A program made the position numbers and the translations under genes. A stretch of 64,000 nt of DNA from the NCBI RefSeq assembly GCF_000612805.1, contig NZ_HG964403.1, positions 496,001 to 560,000 on the forward strand, given 5' to 3'. The notes under the pieces were generated by a model. The model saw only the letters and a program-made list of their open reading frames with translations, ran no database searches and had not been told where the DNA came from. Source of the DNA: Bacillus ndiopicus. Its GTDB lineage: Bacteria > Bacillota > Bacilli > Bacillales_A > Planococcaceae. This document shows positions 25,523 to 34,992 of this stretch, piece by piece. The first letter of the stretch is position 1; every line of letters begins with the position of its first letter.

Positions 25523-25912
25523 ATGTTTTTTAAAAGACAAGAAAGCTTTCGTTTTTCATTTGATGAGCCAATACAAGCAAAAGTAAAAGTGCTTATAAAT
25601 GGTCAGTCAGTTGTGAAGGATAATGTTGAAATTTTTGATGCGAGCATACTAGATATAAGTCCACATGGTATTAAAATGTTTGCGGAAACAAATTTTAATG
25701 ATATTGGCAATAAAATTCCACTTCTTGAAGTTCAATTTGTCTTAGATTCTAGTGAAATTGTTGGAATTGGTGAGATTGTTTGGACTAAAGCATTTGGGAA
25801 AGGAAAGCAGTATGGGATTGTATTCCAAGAGCAAGCAGCTATTGAGAGTTTAATTATCAGTGAATTAAAAATGCGACGAAGAAAAGAAGTGTTTAAACCA
25901 AAAAACACATAA
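25523..25912 (+). CDS. PilZ-domain protein
   Basis: 129 residues. The N-terminus FFKRQESFRFSFDEPI followed ~35 residues later by ILDISPHGIKMF is a single PilZ domain: the second motif fits D/NxSxxG, which contacts c-di-GMP. The first motif should read RxxxR; here the first Arg aligns with Gln (QESFR), with an Arg one residue earlier. Binding to c-di-GMP is therefore plausible but not certain. ATG 25523 follows AGGAGGGG. It is close to flagellar genes, where PilZ proteins such as YcgR-type brakes act. Confidence 0.8.
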   Translation: MFFKRQESFRFSFDEPIQAKVKVLINGQSVVKDNVEIFDASILDISPHGIKMFAETNFNDIGNKIPLLEVQFVLDSSEIVGIGEIVWTKAFGKGKQYGIVFQEQAAIESLIISELKMRRRKEVFKPKNT

Positions 25913-26066
25913 TATGATTTTGTTAATGTAAATAGCTGTTTTCTAAACTTATTTTAAGGGTAATAAAAAAAATGTCGATATTTGAAAAAGAATTTTAAAA
26001 AAAGAAGGAGAATTCTTTACAATGTCGAAACATATTAATATAGCCTTAAATAAAGGAGGAGTTCAT

Positions 26067-26615
26067 ATGCTAAACTTTAATATTCGTGGAGAGAACATCG
26101 AGGTAACTCCAGCGATTCGTGAGTATGTTGAAAATAAAATTGAGAAGGTTGAACGTTATTTCAACGATGATATGAACGCAAGCGCTAACGTTAACTTAAA
26201 AGTGTATAACGATAAACAAACAAAAGTGGAAGTAACAATTCCAATGAAAAATTTAACGCTTCGTGCTGAGGAGCGCAATGGCGATATGTACGCAGCTGTT
26301 GATTTAATCGTCGATAAGTTAGAGCGCCAAATCCGTAAACATAAAACAAAGGTAAATCGTAAATTCCGCGATCGTGAAGGAGCAGGTGTATACTTTGCAA
26401 CTGTCGCACAAAATGAACCTACTGCTGAAGAAGAAGAGTACGCAATCGTTCGTACAAAACAATTTAACTTAAAACCAATGGATCAAGAAGAAGCTATTTT
26501 ACAAATGAACATGCTTGGTCATGATTTCTACATTTTTACAGATGCTGAATCAGACAGTACAAACATCGTTTACAAACGTAAAGATGGTAAATACGGCTTA
26601 ATTGAAACAAACTAA
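26067..26615 (+). CDS. hpf: Ribosome hibernation promoting factor, long form
   Basis: 182 residues. The N-terminal ribosome-binding domain (FNIRGENIEVTPAIREYVEN, about residues 1-100) and the C-terminal dimerisation domain (RTKQFNLKPMDQEEAILQMN and HDFYIFTDAE) define long HPF, which drives 100S ribosome dimers in stationary phase. ATG 26067 follows AAAGGAGGA. An in-frame ATG 26022 with its own GAAGGAG site would add 15 residues, so two starts are possible. The hpf-secA-prfB order matches Bacillus. Confidence 0.95.
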   Translation: MLNFNIRGENIEVTPAIREYVENKIEKVERYFNDDMNASANVNLKVYNDKQTKVEVTIPMKNLTLRAEERNGDMYAAVDLIVDKLERQIRKHKTKVNRKFRDREGAGVYFATVAQNEPTAEEEEYAIVRTKQFNLKPMDQEEAILQMNMLGHDFYIFTDAESDSTNIVYKRKDGKYGLIETN

Positions 26616-26620
26616 ACTTA

Positions 26621-26652
26621 AAAGAGCTGCTAGGAGTTTTTCTAGCAGCTTT
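26621..26652 (+). terminator. Intrinsic terminator after hpf
   Basis: AAAGAGCTGCTAG pairs with CTAGCAGCTTT around a T-rich loop. Confidence 0.8.
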
Positions 26653-26675
26653 ACTATTTCCAAAGGAGGAATGGT

Positions 26676-27565
26676 GTGATTGTTTTACAACGCGGAAAAT
26701 CCGTTAGGGAGGCAATGCTTGCGGCAGCTCGCCGAGGATTTTTCGAATATAATGATGAATTGACTCGTGTGCAACAAGGATTAATAGGAGAATCTTATAT
26801 TGACCGGCAGTGAGACGATATGCAATTAATAGAGCCCTATTTTTTATTCCACGATTTTCAAACTTCTACTTATCAAATGGATACTATTTTTCTTTGTTCT
26901 ATATTCCTGCTCATTTTAGAGATTAAAAACATTACAGGTTCTATTGCGATAGATGATACTACATATCAATTTAAACGTAGGTCGAAGTGAGGGTTTCACA
27001 ATCCATTTAATCAAGTTCAGCGTCATCAGCGGATACTTAAGCAACAAATATCTACACTCCTAATTCTTTGCGTTGTCGTTTTGGCCCATCCAAAACCATT
27101 ATTAAGCGATCGCCACAAAATGCACCGATTATTCATAGTAATGGACTAGAATTTTATGTTCGCAAGCTACTTTCCTCATACCAGCCCTGTGTAACAAGCG
27201 ACCAGCTTGAACCTCTTCTACAACAATTACTTCAAATGAAAGTTTCCAAGCAATCTAAATTAAATATTGATGCTTGTTTGATGCAAAAAGGCGTATTATG
27301 CAGTCAATGTACGGTATAGATGCATTTTAAGCATGGCAATTTTATTTGCATCGCTTGTGCGTTGAAAGGTGATGGGACTTTAATGCAGCAGGCTTTGAGT
27401 GATTATAGTTTGTTAGTAGGTGAGAGGATTTCGAATGAGAAATTTAGAACATTTTTAGGAATTGATTCTATTCACGCGGCGAAGCGTTTTTTAAAAAAGC
27501 TGGGGTTGCTTTATGTCGGGGAGAAAAAGTCTAGAAAATACCATATTAATTGGAATCGCCAATAA
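26676..27565 (+). pseudogene. NERD-domain protein, disrupted
   Basis: A GTG at 26676 with AAAGGAGG opens a frame with in-frame TGA at 26811 and 26988, a frame change near 27090, and TAG at 27317. Joined, the pieces read as one ~295-codon protein. HDFQTSTYQMDTIFL and LILEIKNITGSIAIDD match the nuclease-related NERD domain (the D...EIKN core), and NPFNQVQRHQRILKQQI its later helix. The C-terminal part has CSQC and CIAC, a possible zinc-binding pair, and a helical tail. The gene is clearly inactivated. It lies between hpf and secA. Confidence 0.8.
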
Positions 27566-27729
27566 AATAAGAAAAAGCGCCAATTAATCCCGATAATTTC
27601 CAATGGAATGAAATGAATCCTTCGAAATGGGGTGTTAAGTATCGACTTTTTATAATACACGAATGTTTGCACCACCTCTATAGATAATGCTAAAATGAAG
27701 CTTAGAGAAAATACAGGAAGTGAAAACAA

Positions 27730-30237
27730 ATGTTAAATATATTAAATAAAATGTTTGACTTTAATAAAAAGGAATTAAAACGTTTAGAGAAAAAGGCGGA
27801 TGCTGTTGAAGCATTAGCTAGTCAAATGGAAGCATTATCTGATGATGCATTAAAGGCGAAAACGGAAGAATTTAAATTGCGCTTCCTAAAAGGTGAAACG
27901 CAGGAGGATTTATTGCCAGAAGCGTTTGCAGTTGTGCGTGAGGCGGCCCGTCGTGTCTTAGGCATGTATCCATTCCGTGTGCAAATTATGGGTGCTGCTG
28001 CATTAAACGATGGTAATATCGCAGAAATGAAAACCGGGGAAGGTAAAACTTTAACTTCTACATTAGCCGTTTATTTAAATGCATTAACTGGTAAAGGCGT
28101 TCATGTTGTTACAGTAAACGAATATTTAGCTAGTCGTGATGCAGCTGAGATGGGCGAGCTATTCACATGGTTAGGCTTGACAGTTGGTTTAAATTTAAAT
28201 AGCTTATCAAAAGAAGAAAAACGAGAGGCTTATGCAGCTGATATTACGTATTCCACAAACAACGAGCTAGGCTTTGACTATTTACGTGATAATATGGTGC
28301 TTTATAAAGAGGAGCGTGTTCAGCGTCCATTACATTATGCTGTGATTGATGAGGTGGACTCAATTTTAATTGACGAAGCGCGAACTCCATTAATTATTTC
28401 GGGACAGGCTGGGAAGACAGCGCAGCTTTATGTACAATCAAATGCTTTTGTACGTATGCTAAAGGCTGAAGAAGACTTTAACTATGATGAGTCAACAAAG
28501 GGTGTAACATTAACTGAAAGTGGAATTGAAAAAGCTGAACGTGCATTCGGTATCGATAACTTATTCGATTTAACACATGTCCGTTTAAATCATGCAATTA
28601 ACCAATCTTTAAAGGCGCATGTATCAATGCATATTGATGTTGATTATGTTGTACAAGAAGGAGAAGTTGTAATCGTCGATGGCTTCACAGGTCGTTTAAT
28701 GAAGGGACGCCGCTATTCAGATGGCTTACACCAAGCGATTGAAGCGAAAGAAGGTCTAGAAATTCAAAATGAATCAATGACAATGGCAACGATTACGTTC
28801 CAAAACTATTTCCGTATGTATCAAAAGCTTGCTGGTATGACTGGTACGGCGAAGACGGAAGAAGAGGAATTCCGCAACATTTATAATATGGATGTTGTTG
28901 TTATTCCTACAAATAAGCCAATTGCGCGTGATGACCGACCGGATTTAGTATACGCATCAATGAAAGGGAAATTCGAGGCGGTAGCGGCAGACATCGCAGA
29001 GCGTTATAGAGCAGGTCAACCTGTTTTAGTAGGTACTGTTGCAATTGAAACGTCAGAAATTATTTCTACACTATTAACAAAGCATAAAATTCCGCATAAT
29101 GTTTTAAACGCGAAAAACCATGAGCGTGAGGCAGAAATTATCGCAGATGCTGGTAAAAAAGGTGTTGTAACGATTGCCACGAACATGGCTGGTCGTGGTA
29201 CGGATATTAAGCCTGGTGAAGGTGTACTTGAGCTTGGTGGTTTAGCAGTTATTGGTACGGAGCGTCATGAATCACGCCGTATCGATAATCAGTTACGTGG
29301 ACGTTCTGGACGTCAAGGTAATCCAGGTGTGACACAATTCTACTTATCTTTAGAAGATGATTTAATGCGTCGTTTTGGTTCAGAAAATATGAAATCAATG
29401 ATGACAAGACTTGGGATGGATGATTCACAGCCAATCCAATCGAAAATTGTATCAAGAGCGGTAGAATCAGCGCAAAAACGCGTTGAAGGTAATAACTTTG
29501 ATGCACGTAAGCGATTATTACAATACGATGATGTATTGCGCCAACAACGTGAGGTTATATATAACGAACGTCAAGATGTTATTGAATCTGAAAATATGCG
29601 TGAGCTTGTTGAATCAATGATTCGAGAAGCTATTGAAAATGCAGTAGCAGTTCATACGCAAGGCGAAGAAAAAGATTGGAAGTTGGAGCCGCTTGAAGAT
29701 TATATTGCAGCAAATTTACTTGATGAAGGTAAAGTTACTGTGAGCGATTTCCAAGGAAAAACGCCAGAAGCTATAGTTGAAGTAATTTATGCTGCTGTAC
29801 AAGAGCGTTATAACGAAAAAGAAGAGCAGTTAACACCTGAGCGCATGCGCGAGTTTGAAAAGGTTATTTTGCTTCGATCAATTGATACGAAATGGATTGA
29901 CCATATTGATGCGATGGATCAATTGCGTCAAGGAATTCACTTGCGTGCGTATGGTCAAACAGACCCTTTACGCGAATATCAACAAGAAGGCTTTGCCATG
30001 TTCGAGGATATGGTCGCGGCTGTGCGTGAGGATGTTGCCAAGTATGCAATGAAAGCTGAAATTCGGAACAATTTACAGCGTGAAGAGGTAGCAAAAGGGC
30101 AAGCTATCGACCCGAAAGAGGAGGCAGCACCGAAGAAAAAAGCACCTGTTCGTAAAGTTGAAAACATTGGACGTAATGAACCTTGTCCATGTGGTAGCGG
30201 TAAAAAGTATAAAAATTGTCATGGAGTTGTGAACTAG
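27730..30237 (+). CDS. secA: Preprotein translocase ATPase SecA
   Basis: 835 residues, the usual length for Bacillus-type SecA. It powers export through Sec[20 protein letters not shown] is Walker [20 protein letters not shown] includes the DEAD-like Walker [13 protein letters not shown] and [10 protein letters not shown] are helicase motifs V and VI, and the C-terminus ends with the zinc-binding [20 protein letters not shown] 27730 follows GGAAGTGA. prfB follows, as in Bacillus. Confidence 0.98.
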   Translation: MLNILNKMFDFNKKELKRLEKKADAVEALASQMEALSDDALKAKTEEFKLRFLKGETQEDLLPEAFAVVREAARRVLGMYPFRVQIMGAAALNDGNIAEMKTGEGKTLTSTLAVYLNALTGKGVHVVTVNEYLASRDAAEMGELFTWLGLTVGLNLNSLSKEEKREAYAADITYSTNNELGFDYLRDNMVLYKEERVQRPLHYAVIDEVDSILIDEARTPLIISGQAGKTAQLYVQSNAFVRMLKAEEDFNYDESTKGVTLTESGIEKAERAFGIDNLFDLTHVRLNHAINQSLKAHVSMHIDVDYVVQEGEVVIVDGFTGRLMKGRRYSDGLHQAIEAKEGLEIQNESMTMATITFQNYFRMYQKLAGMTGTAKTEEEEFRNIYNMDVVVIPTNKPIARDDRPDLVYASMKGKFEAVAADIAERYRAGQPVLVGTVAIETSEIISTLLTKHKIPHNVLNAKNHEREAEIIADAGKKGVVTIATNMAGRGTDIKPGEGVLELGGLAVIGTERHESRRIDNQLRGRSGRQGNPGVTQFYLSLEDDLMRRFGSENMKSMMTRLGMDDSQPIQSKIVSRAVESAQKRVEGNNFDARKRLLQYDDVLRQQREVIYNERQDVIESENMRELVESMIREAIENAVAVHTQGEEKDWKLEPLEDYIAANLLDEGKVTVSDFQGKTPEAIVEVIYAAVQERYNEKEEQLTPERMREFEKVILLRSIDTKWIDHIDAMDQLRQGIHLRAYGQTDPLREYQQEGFAMFEDMVAAVREDVAKYAMKAEIRNNLQREEVAKGQAIDPKEEAAPKKKAPVRKVENIGRNEPCPCGSGKKYKNCHGVVN

Positions 30238-30319
30238 ACAAATGAAGAATGGAAGTCGGGGCATTGCTACCGATTTCCTTTCTTACTTCCTATAGAGGGA
30301 AATTAACGGAGGAATTGAA

Positions 30320-31427
30320 ATGATTGAATTAGCAGAAGCAAGAAATATATTAGAAAATACGGCTGGGAAATTAGCTGATTTTAGGGGGTCTCTTTGACTT
30401 AGAAAACAAAGAGGCACGTATCCAAGAGCTAGATGAATTAATGTTGATGCCTGATTTTTGGAATGACCAGCAGGCAGCGCAAGGCGTTATTAATGAAGCA
30501 AATGGTATTAAAGCAATTGTTAACGAATACAATGATTTACTTTCAACGCATGAGAATTTAGAAATGACATTAGAGCTTTTACGTGAAGAGCCTGATGAAG
30601 AATTACAAATGGAGCTAGAAAGTGAACTAGAGCAATTTAAAGAGAAGATGGAGAATTTTGAATTACAAATGCTACTATCCGATCAATATGATAAAAATAA
30701 TGCCATTTTAGAGTTGCATCCAGGTGCAGGTGGTACGGAATCGCAGGACTGGGGCTCAATGCTACTTCGTATGTACACACGCTGGGCAGAGAAGCGCGGC
30801 TTCAAAGTATCAACGATTGATTATTTACCTGGTGATGAAGCGGGCATTAAATCTGTTACACTTTCGATTACGGGTCATAATGCGTATGGCTATTTGAAAT
30901 CGGAAAAAGGTGTGCATCGTCTTGTGCGTATTTCACCATTCGATTCTTCTGGTCGCCGTCATACATCGTTTGTATCGTGTGAAGTAATGCCAGAGTTTAA
31001 TGATGATATTGAAATTGAAGTGCGTACAGAAGATTTAAAAGTTGATACGTATCGTGCAACTGGTGCTGGTGGACAGCATATTAATACAACAGATTCTGCT
31101 GTTCGTATCACACATACGCCAACTGGTGTCGTGGTGCAATGTCAGGCAGAGCGCTCGCAAATTAAAAACCGTGAGAAAGCGATGCAAATGTTAAAGGCAA
31201 AGCTATATCAATTAGAAATTGAGAAGCAACAAGCACAACTTGATGAAATTCGTGGTGAGCAAAAGGAAATTGGCTGGGGCTCACAAATTCGATCTTATGT
31301 ATTCCACCCGTATTCAATGGTAAAGGACCATCGCACAAACGAAGAAACAGGAAACGTTAGCGCAGTAATGGATGGCGATATTGATGCGTTTATCAATGCA
31401 TATTTACGTTCGCGTATTGCAAAATAA
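30320..31427 (+). CDS. prfB: Peptide chain release factor 2 (programmed frameshift)
   Basis: RF2 recognises UGA and UAA stops. The gene is in two frames: ATG 30320 (after CGGAGG) reads 25 codons to an in-frame TGA at 30395, then a +1 shift continues from GAC 30396 to the stop at 31427, giving 368 residues. [15 protein letters not shown] contains the SPF tripeptide for stop recognition, and [16 protein letters not shown] the catalytic GGQ. The split is the normal autoregulated arrangement, not damage. Confidence 0.97.
30383..30398 (+). promoter_or_regulatory. prfB +1 programmed frameshift site
   Basis: AGGGGG (internal Shine-Dalgarno) TCT CTT TGA C: same architecture as E. coli prfB (AGGGGG TAT CTT TGA C). 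Low RF2 lets the ribosome slip from CTT to TTT, restoring RF2 synthesis. Confidence 0.95.
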
Positions 31428-31472
31428 AATATTGTGAGAGCATAAAGAAGGCTACACATAGTATAAAATATT

Positions 31473-31512
31473 AAGGCCCTCGTATGCTAAAAAGGTATAC
31501 GAAGGCTTTTTT
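31473..31512 (+). terminator. Intrinsic terminator after prfB
   Basis: AAGGCCCTCGTAT pairs imperfectly with ATACGAAGGCTT around a short loop, with T6 after. Confidence 0.75.
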
Positions 31513-31606
31513 AGTTTAGAGGATATAGGAATGATTCTATAAAAAATTTAAATCACTTACACTTTAACTCAACCTATGCTTACGACTTCGTTTTCGCAAT
31601 GATGAA

Positions 31607-32098
31607 TTAAGAAAAATGTGTCCATTTAGATGTTAGATGTTTATGTAACATCGCTGCACTGACATATTGTTTACAAAATGATGTATATTGAATATCTAAT
31701 TTGGAATCTAAAAAATTTTTGAATGTGACGTTAATTTGACCTTCTTGATCTTGGATATTAATTAAGGAGTTAAACGATACCCATACGTTTAAAGGGGATT
31801 TTGGAGACATTAAAGGGAATATTACGCAAGGATCTCCGTAGTTGACTGCGACAACAATGGGAAGTTTATGTTTATTTGCGCCGAGGCACTGTTTGGAAAG
31901 ATCTGTAGCAGATTGATAGCTACTTCCCATTTGCCTGCAAGAGGCGCGAACTATTTTTATAGGACTTTGAGAAACATATAGACAACCAGTTTTATCATAG
32001 ACGAGTGTATGTAACAGCTTGTCTTTTTTAATTGGCAAAAGTAAATAAGTTGCATTTGTAATATAGTAAGACTTTAAATGTTTGATGTCTGTATTCAA
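31607..32098 (-). CDS. ComK-like protein (second paralogue)
   Basis: 163 residues on the minus strand, diverged from ComK but sharing its layout: GCLYVSQSPIKIVRASCRQM then GSSYQSATDL (ComK FGSSY block), VNYGDPCVIFPLMSPKSPLN (D..N.. FP..S..P block), VWVSFNSLINI and a C-terminal helical segment. TTG at 32098 is chosen since GGAGGAG precedes it by eight bases; an upstream ATG would place that site inside the gene. It is the only clear minus-strand gene in the window. Listeria and Staphylococcus also carry ComK variants. Whether it activates competence genes is unknown. Confidence 0.75.
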   Translation of the reverse strand: MNTDIKHLKSYYITNATYLLLPIKKDKLLHTLVYDKTGCLYVSQSPIKIVRASCRQMGSSYQSATDLSKQCLGANKHKLPIVVAVNYGDPCVIFPLMSPKSPLNVWVSFNSLINIQDQEGQINVTFKNFLDSKLDIQYTSFCKQYVSAAMLHKHLTSKWTHFS

Positions 32099-32369
32099 AT
32101 TAAAATCTCCTCCAATCAATTATGCCTTGATTAACTTTAGTTTAGATTTTTTGTACTAATCTACATTATGTAGACCTTCTAAATTAAATATTGTGACATA
32201 AACTGCCAAATAAACATTTGTTTCACTATGTGAATCCTTAGTATCAGTAGCTGCCACTGTAATAAAGATGGAACATTCCATATAACCTCTATATTATCCA
32301 TTATAATACATGAAAGTTAATATAATCAACTATAATCATAATCGGAAAATATATAATTATCAGAAAATA

Positions 32370-32398
32370 TTGCAAATTAATTTTATGTTCTATATAAT
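32370..32398 (+). promoter_or_regulatory. SigA-type promoter for IDEAL-domain gene
   Basis: TTGCAA, a 17-base spacer and TATAAT, 28 bases before the start codon. Confidence 0.7.
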
Positions 32399-32425
32399 AG
32401 AAAAAAGAGCATCGAGGTGATTAAC

Positions 32426-32686
32426 ATGGATAAATTCTATTCATACACTGAGTTTTTACGCACGGTAGGTCAGCAAGGTATTAAAAATCAATGCGAACAA
32501 TTGTTGAGTGACATTTATCTGGACTTATTCTTAAGTAGACTGCAAAGATTACAAAGAATTGAGAAATTAAAAGAGTTAATCGATGTAGCGTTAGATGAAA
32601 GGAATGAACAAGATTTTTATCTTTATACAAATGAATTATGTGAGTTGGAGGAACAACCAAATGAAGAAAGCATTGCCTTTATGTGA
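32426..32686 (+). CDS. IDEAL-domain protein
   Basis: 86 residues. The C-terminal part LKELIDVALDERNEQDFYLY and TNELCELEEQ fits the IDEAL domain, a short helical module of Bacilli seen in small proteins of unknown role and at the C-terminus of competence-related ComK-degradation adaptors only by loose analogy. ATG 32426 follows CGAGGTGA. The N-terminal ~40 residues are helical and hydrophobic-rich (YLDLFLSRLQRLQRI). It has its own promoter and terminator, so it is a monocistronic unit. Function is unknown. Confidence 0.75.
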   Translation: MDKFYSYTEFLRTVGQQGIKNQCEQLLSDIYLDLFLSRLQRLQRIEKLKELIDVALDERNEQDFYLYTNELCELEEQPNEESIAFM

Positions 32687-32717
32687 ATCACTTAAAGGAT
32701 TGCAACACAAATAAGGC

Positions 32718-32755
32718 AGCATGTTAGAAAATTGAAAATCTAACATGCTGTTTTT
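32718..32755 (+). terminator. Intrinsic terminator after IDEAL gene
   Basis: CAGCATGTTAGA pairs perfectly with TCTAACATGCTG; T5 follows. Confidence 0.85.
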
Positions 32756-32916
32756 GTTTGCATTTAAGACAAAAAATTAAAGCTAGATACAGTACAGCAG
32801 GAGTATTAGCTATGTTATTCAGCCGAAATAAGTTCGCTGAAGCCACATTGAAGTAAAGGCAAATCAACGCATTGATTCTACAATTTTTATAAAACGAAAT
32901 GATTTTTAAAGGTTAA

Positions 32917-32930
32917 AGAATATATGTTCG
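32917..32930 (+). promoter_or_regulatory. LexA (SOS) box upstream of uvrB
   Basis: AGAATATATGTTCG matches the Firmicute LexA/DinR box CGAACnnnnGTTCG with one arm change (GAAT for GAAC). It is 74 bases before uvrB, which is SOS-regulated in B. subtilis. Confidence 0.65.
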
Positions 32931-33003
32931 CTTAATTGTCGATATTTGAAAATGAATATGTTAAAATACAACTAACTAGATTGGCAAGAAGGGACGAAAA
33001 AGC

Positions 33004-34986
33004 ATGACGGAAACTTTCGAATTACAATCGACCTATAAACCAAGCGGTGATCAACCAAGTGCTATTCAGGAACTTGTTAAAGGTGTTAGGGAGGGGAAGC
33101 GCCACCAAACGTTATTAGGTGCAACAGGTACAGGAAAAACATTTACAATTTCAAATGTAATTAAGGAAATAAATAAGCCTACACTTGTAATGGCACATAA
33201 TAAAACATTAGCAGGTCAGTTATATAGTGAATTTAAGGAATTTTTCCCGAATAATGCAGTGGAATATTTTGTTAGTTATTATGATTACTATCAACCAGAA
33301 GCGTATGTACCGCAAACTGATACGTATATCGAAAAGGATTCAAGTATTAACGATGAAATTGATAAGCTGCGACATTCAGCAACATCTGCGCTATTTGAAC
33401 GTAATGATGTCATTATTATCGCTTCTGTATCTTGTATTTATGGCTTAGGTTCACCTGAGGAATATCGAGAAATGGTTGTTTCTATTCGAACAGGAATGGA
33501 AATAGAACGCAATGAGCTGCTTCGTCGCCTTGTTGATGTGCAATATGAGCGCAACGATATCAATTTTATTCGTGGAACTTTTCGTGTGCGTGGAGATGTA
33601 GTCGAAATTTTTCCAGCATCCCGTGATGAGCATTGTATTCGTGTGGAGTTTTTTGGAGATGAAATTGATCGTATTCGAGAAGTTGATGCATTGACTGGTG
33701 AAATTTTAGCAGAGCGTGAGCATGTAGCGATTTTCCCAGCATCTCACTTCGTTACACGTGAAGAAAAAATGCTTAAAGCAATAAAAAATATTGAGATTGA
33801 GCTTGATGAACAGTTAACGAAATTCCGCGCTGAGGATAAATTGTTAGAGGCACAGCGTCTAGAACAACGTACAAATTATGATTTAGAAATGATGAAGGAA
33901 ATGGGCTTTTGTTCTGGTATTGAGAACTATTCACGCCATCTAACATTGCGTGAATCTGGTGCAACGCCATATACATTGATAGATTATTTCCCAGAAGATT
34001 TTTTACTCGTTGTTGATGAAAGCCACGTAACATTGCCACAGGTGCGTGGAATGTATAATGGTGACCAAGCGAGGAAATCGGTCTTGGTAGAGCATGGTTT
34101 CCGTTTACCATCAGCCTTGGACAATCGACCTCTGAAGTTTGACGAATTTGATTCAAAAATTAGTCAGGCAATTTATGTTTCAGCGACGCCAGGTCCGTAT
34201 GAGCTAGAGCATACACCAGAAATGGTTGAGCAAATTATTCGTCCGACAGGTTTGCTCGACCCACTAATTGATGTGCGTCCGATTGAAGGGCAAATTGATG
34301 ATTTAATTGACGAAATTCACCAGCGTATTGAACGCAATGAGCGAGTGCTTGTAACGACATTGACGAAAAAAATGTCGGAGGATTTAACTTCTTATTTGAA
34401 GGAAGCTGGTTTGAAGGTAGAGTATTTGCATTCTGAAATTAAGACGCTAGAGCGCATCGAAATTATTCGTGAGCTACGCAAGGGAACATATGACGTGTTG
34501 GTAGGTATTAACTTATTACGAGAAGGGCTTGATATTCCTGAAGTATCGCTTGTTGCTATTTTAGATGCTGATAAAGAGGGCTTCCTCCGCTCCGAGCGTT
34601 CATTGATTCAAACGATTGGGCGTGCTGCACGTAATGCAAATGGGCACGTTATAATGTACGCAGATAAAATAACAGACTCGATGCAAAAAGCTCTTGACGA
34701 AACAAGTCGCCGCCGCTCGATTCAAATGGATTATAATGAGAAACATGGCATTACACCGAAGACGATTATCAAAAAAATTCCTGATGTTATCCGTGCAACT
34801 CAAGTAGCGGAGGAAGAAGAAACATACGTAACGAAAGTGACAAAAGGGAAAAAATTAACGAAGGCTGAAATTGATAAATTGATTACATCACTGGAAACAG
34901 AGATGAAGGAAGCATCGAAAGCGCTTGATTTTGAACGAGCAGCAGAGCTTCGAGATACAATCTTTGAATTAAAGGCAGAAAGGTGA
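33004..34986 (+). CDS. uvrB: Excinuclease ABC subunit B
   Basis: 660 residues, the family norm. UvrB verifies DNA damage and recruits Uvr[11 protein letters not shown] is Walker [11 protein letters not shown] is the beta-hairpin region, [11 protein letters not shown] is Walker B, and the C-terminal UVR domain ([19 protein letters not shown]) binds UvrC. ATG 33004 follows AAGAAGGGA. It is followed by uvrA after 6 bases. Confidence 0.98.
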   Translation: MTETFELQSTYKPSGDQPSAIQELVKGVREGKRHQTLLGATGTGKTFTISNVIKEINKPTLVMAHNKTLAGQLYSEFKEFFPNNAVEYFVSYYDYYQPEAYVPQTDTYIEKDSSINDEIDKLRHSATSALFERNDVIIIASVSCIYGLGSPEEYREMVVSIRTGMEIERNELLRRLVDVQYERNDINFIRGTFRVRGDVVEIFPASRDEHCIRVEFFGDEIDRIREVDALTGEILAEREHVAIFPASHFVTREEKMLKAIKNIEIELDEQLTKFRAEDKLLEAQRLEQRTNYDLEMMKEMGFCSGIENYSRHLTLRESGATPYTLIDYFPEDFLLVVDESHVTLPQVRGMYNGDQARKSVLVEHGFRLPSALDNRPLKFDEFDSKISQAIYVSATPGPYELEHTPEMVEQIIRPTGLLDPLIDVRPIEGQIDDLIDEIHQRIERNERVLVTTLTKKMSEDLTSYLKEAGLKVEYLHSEIKTLERIEIIRELRKGTYDVLVGINLLREGLDIPEVSLVAILDADKEGFLRSERSLIQTIGRAARNANGHVIMYADKITDSMQKALDETSRRRSIQMDYNEKHGITPKTIIKKIPDVIRATQVAEEEETYVTKVTKGKKLTKAEIDKLITSLETEMKEASKALDFERAAELRDTIFELKAER

Positions 34987-34992
34987 TTCCAC

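Noticed and set aside
30320-31427. prfB read as a frameshifted pseudogene
   Set aside because: The break is the canonical AGGGGG-TCT-CTT-TGA-C programmed frameshift with intact SPF and GGQ motifs.
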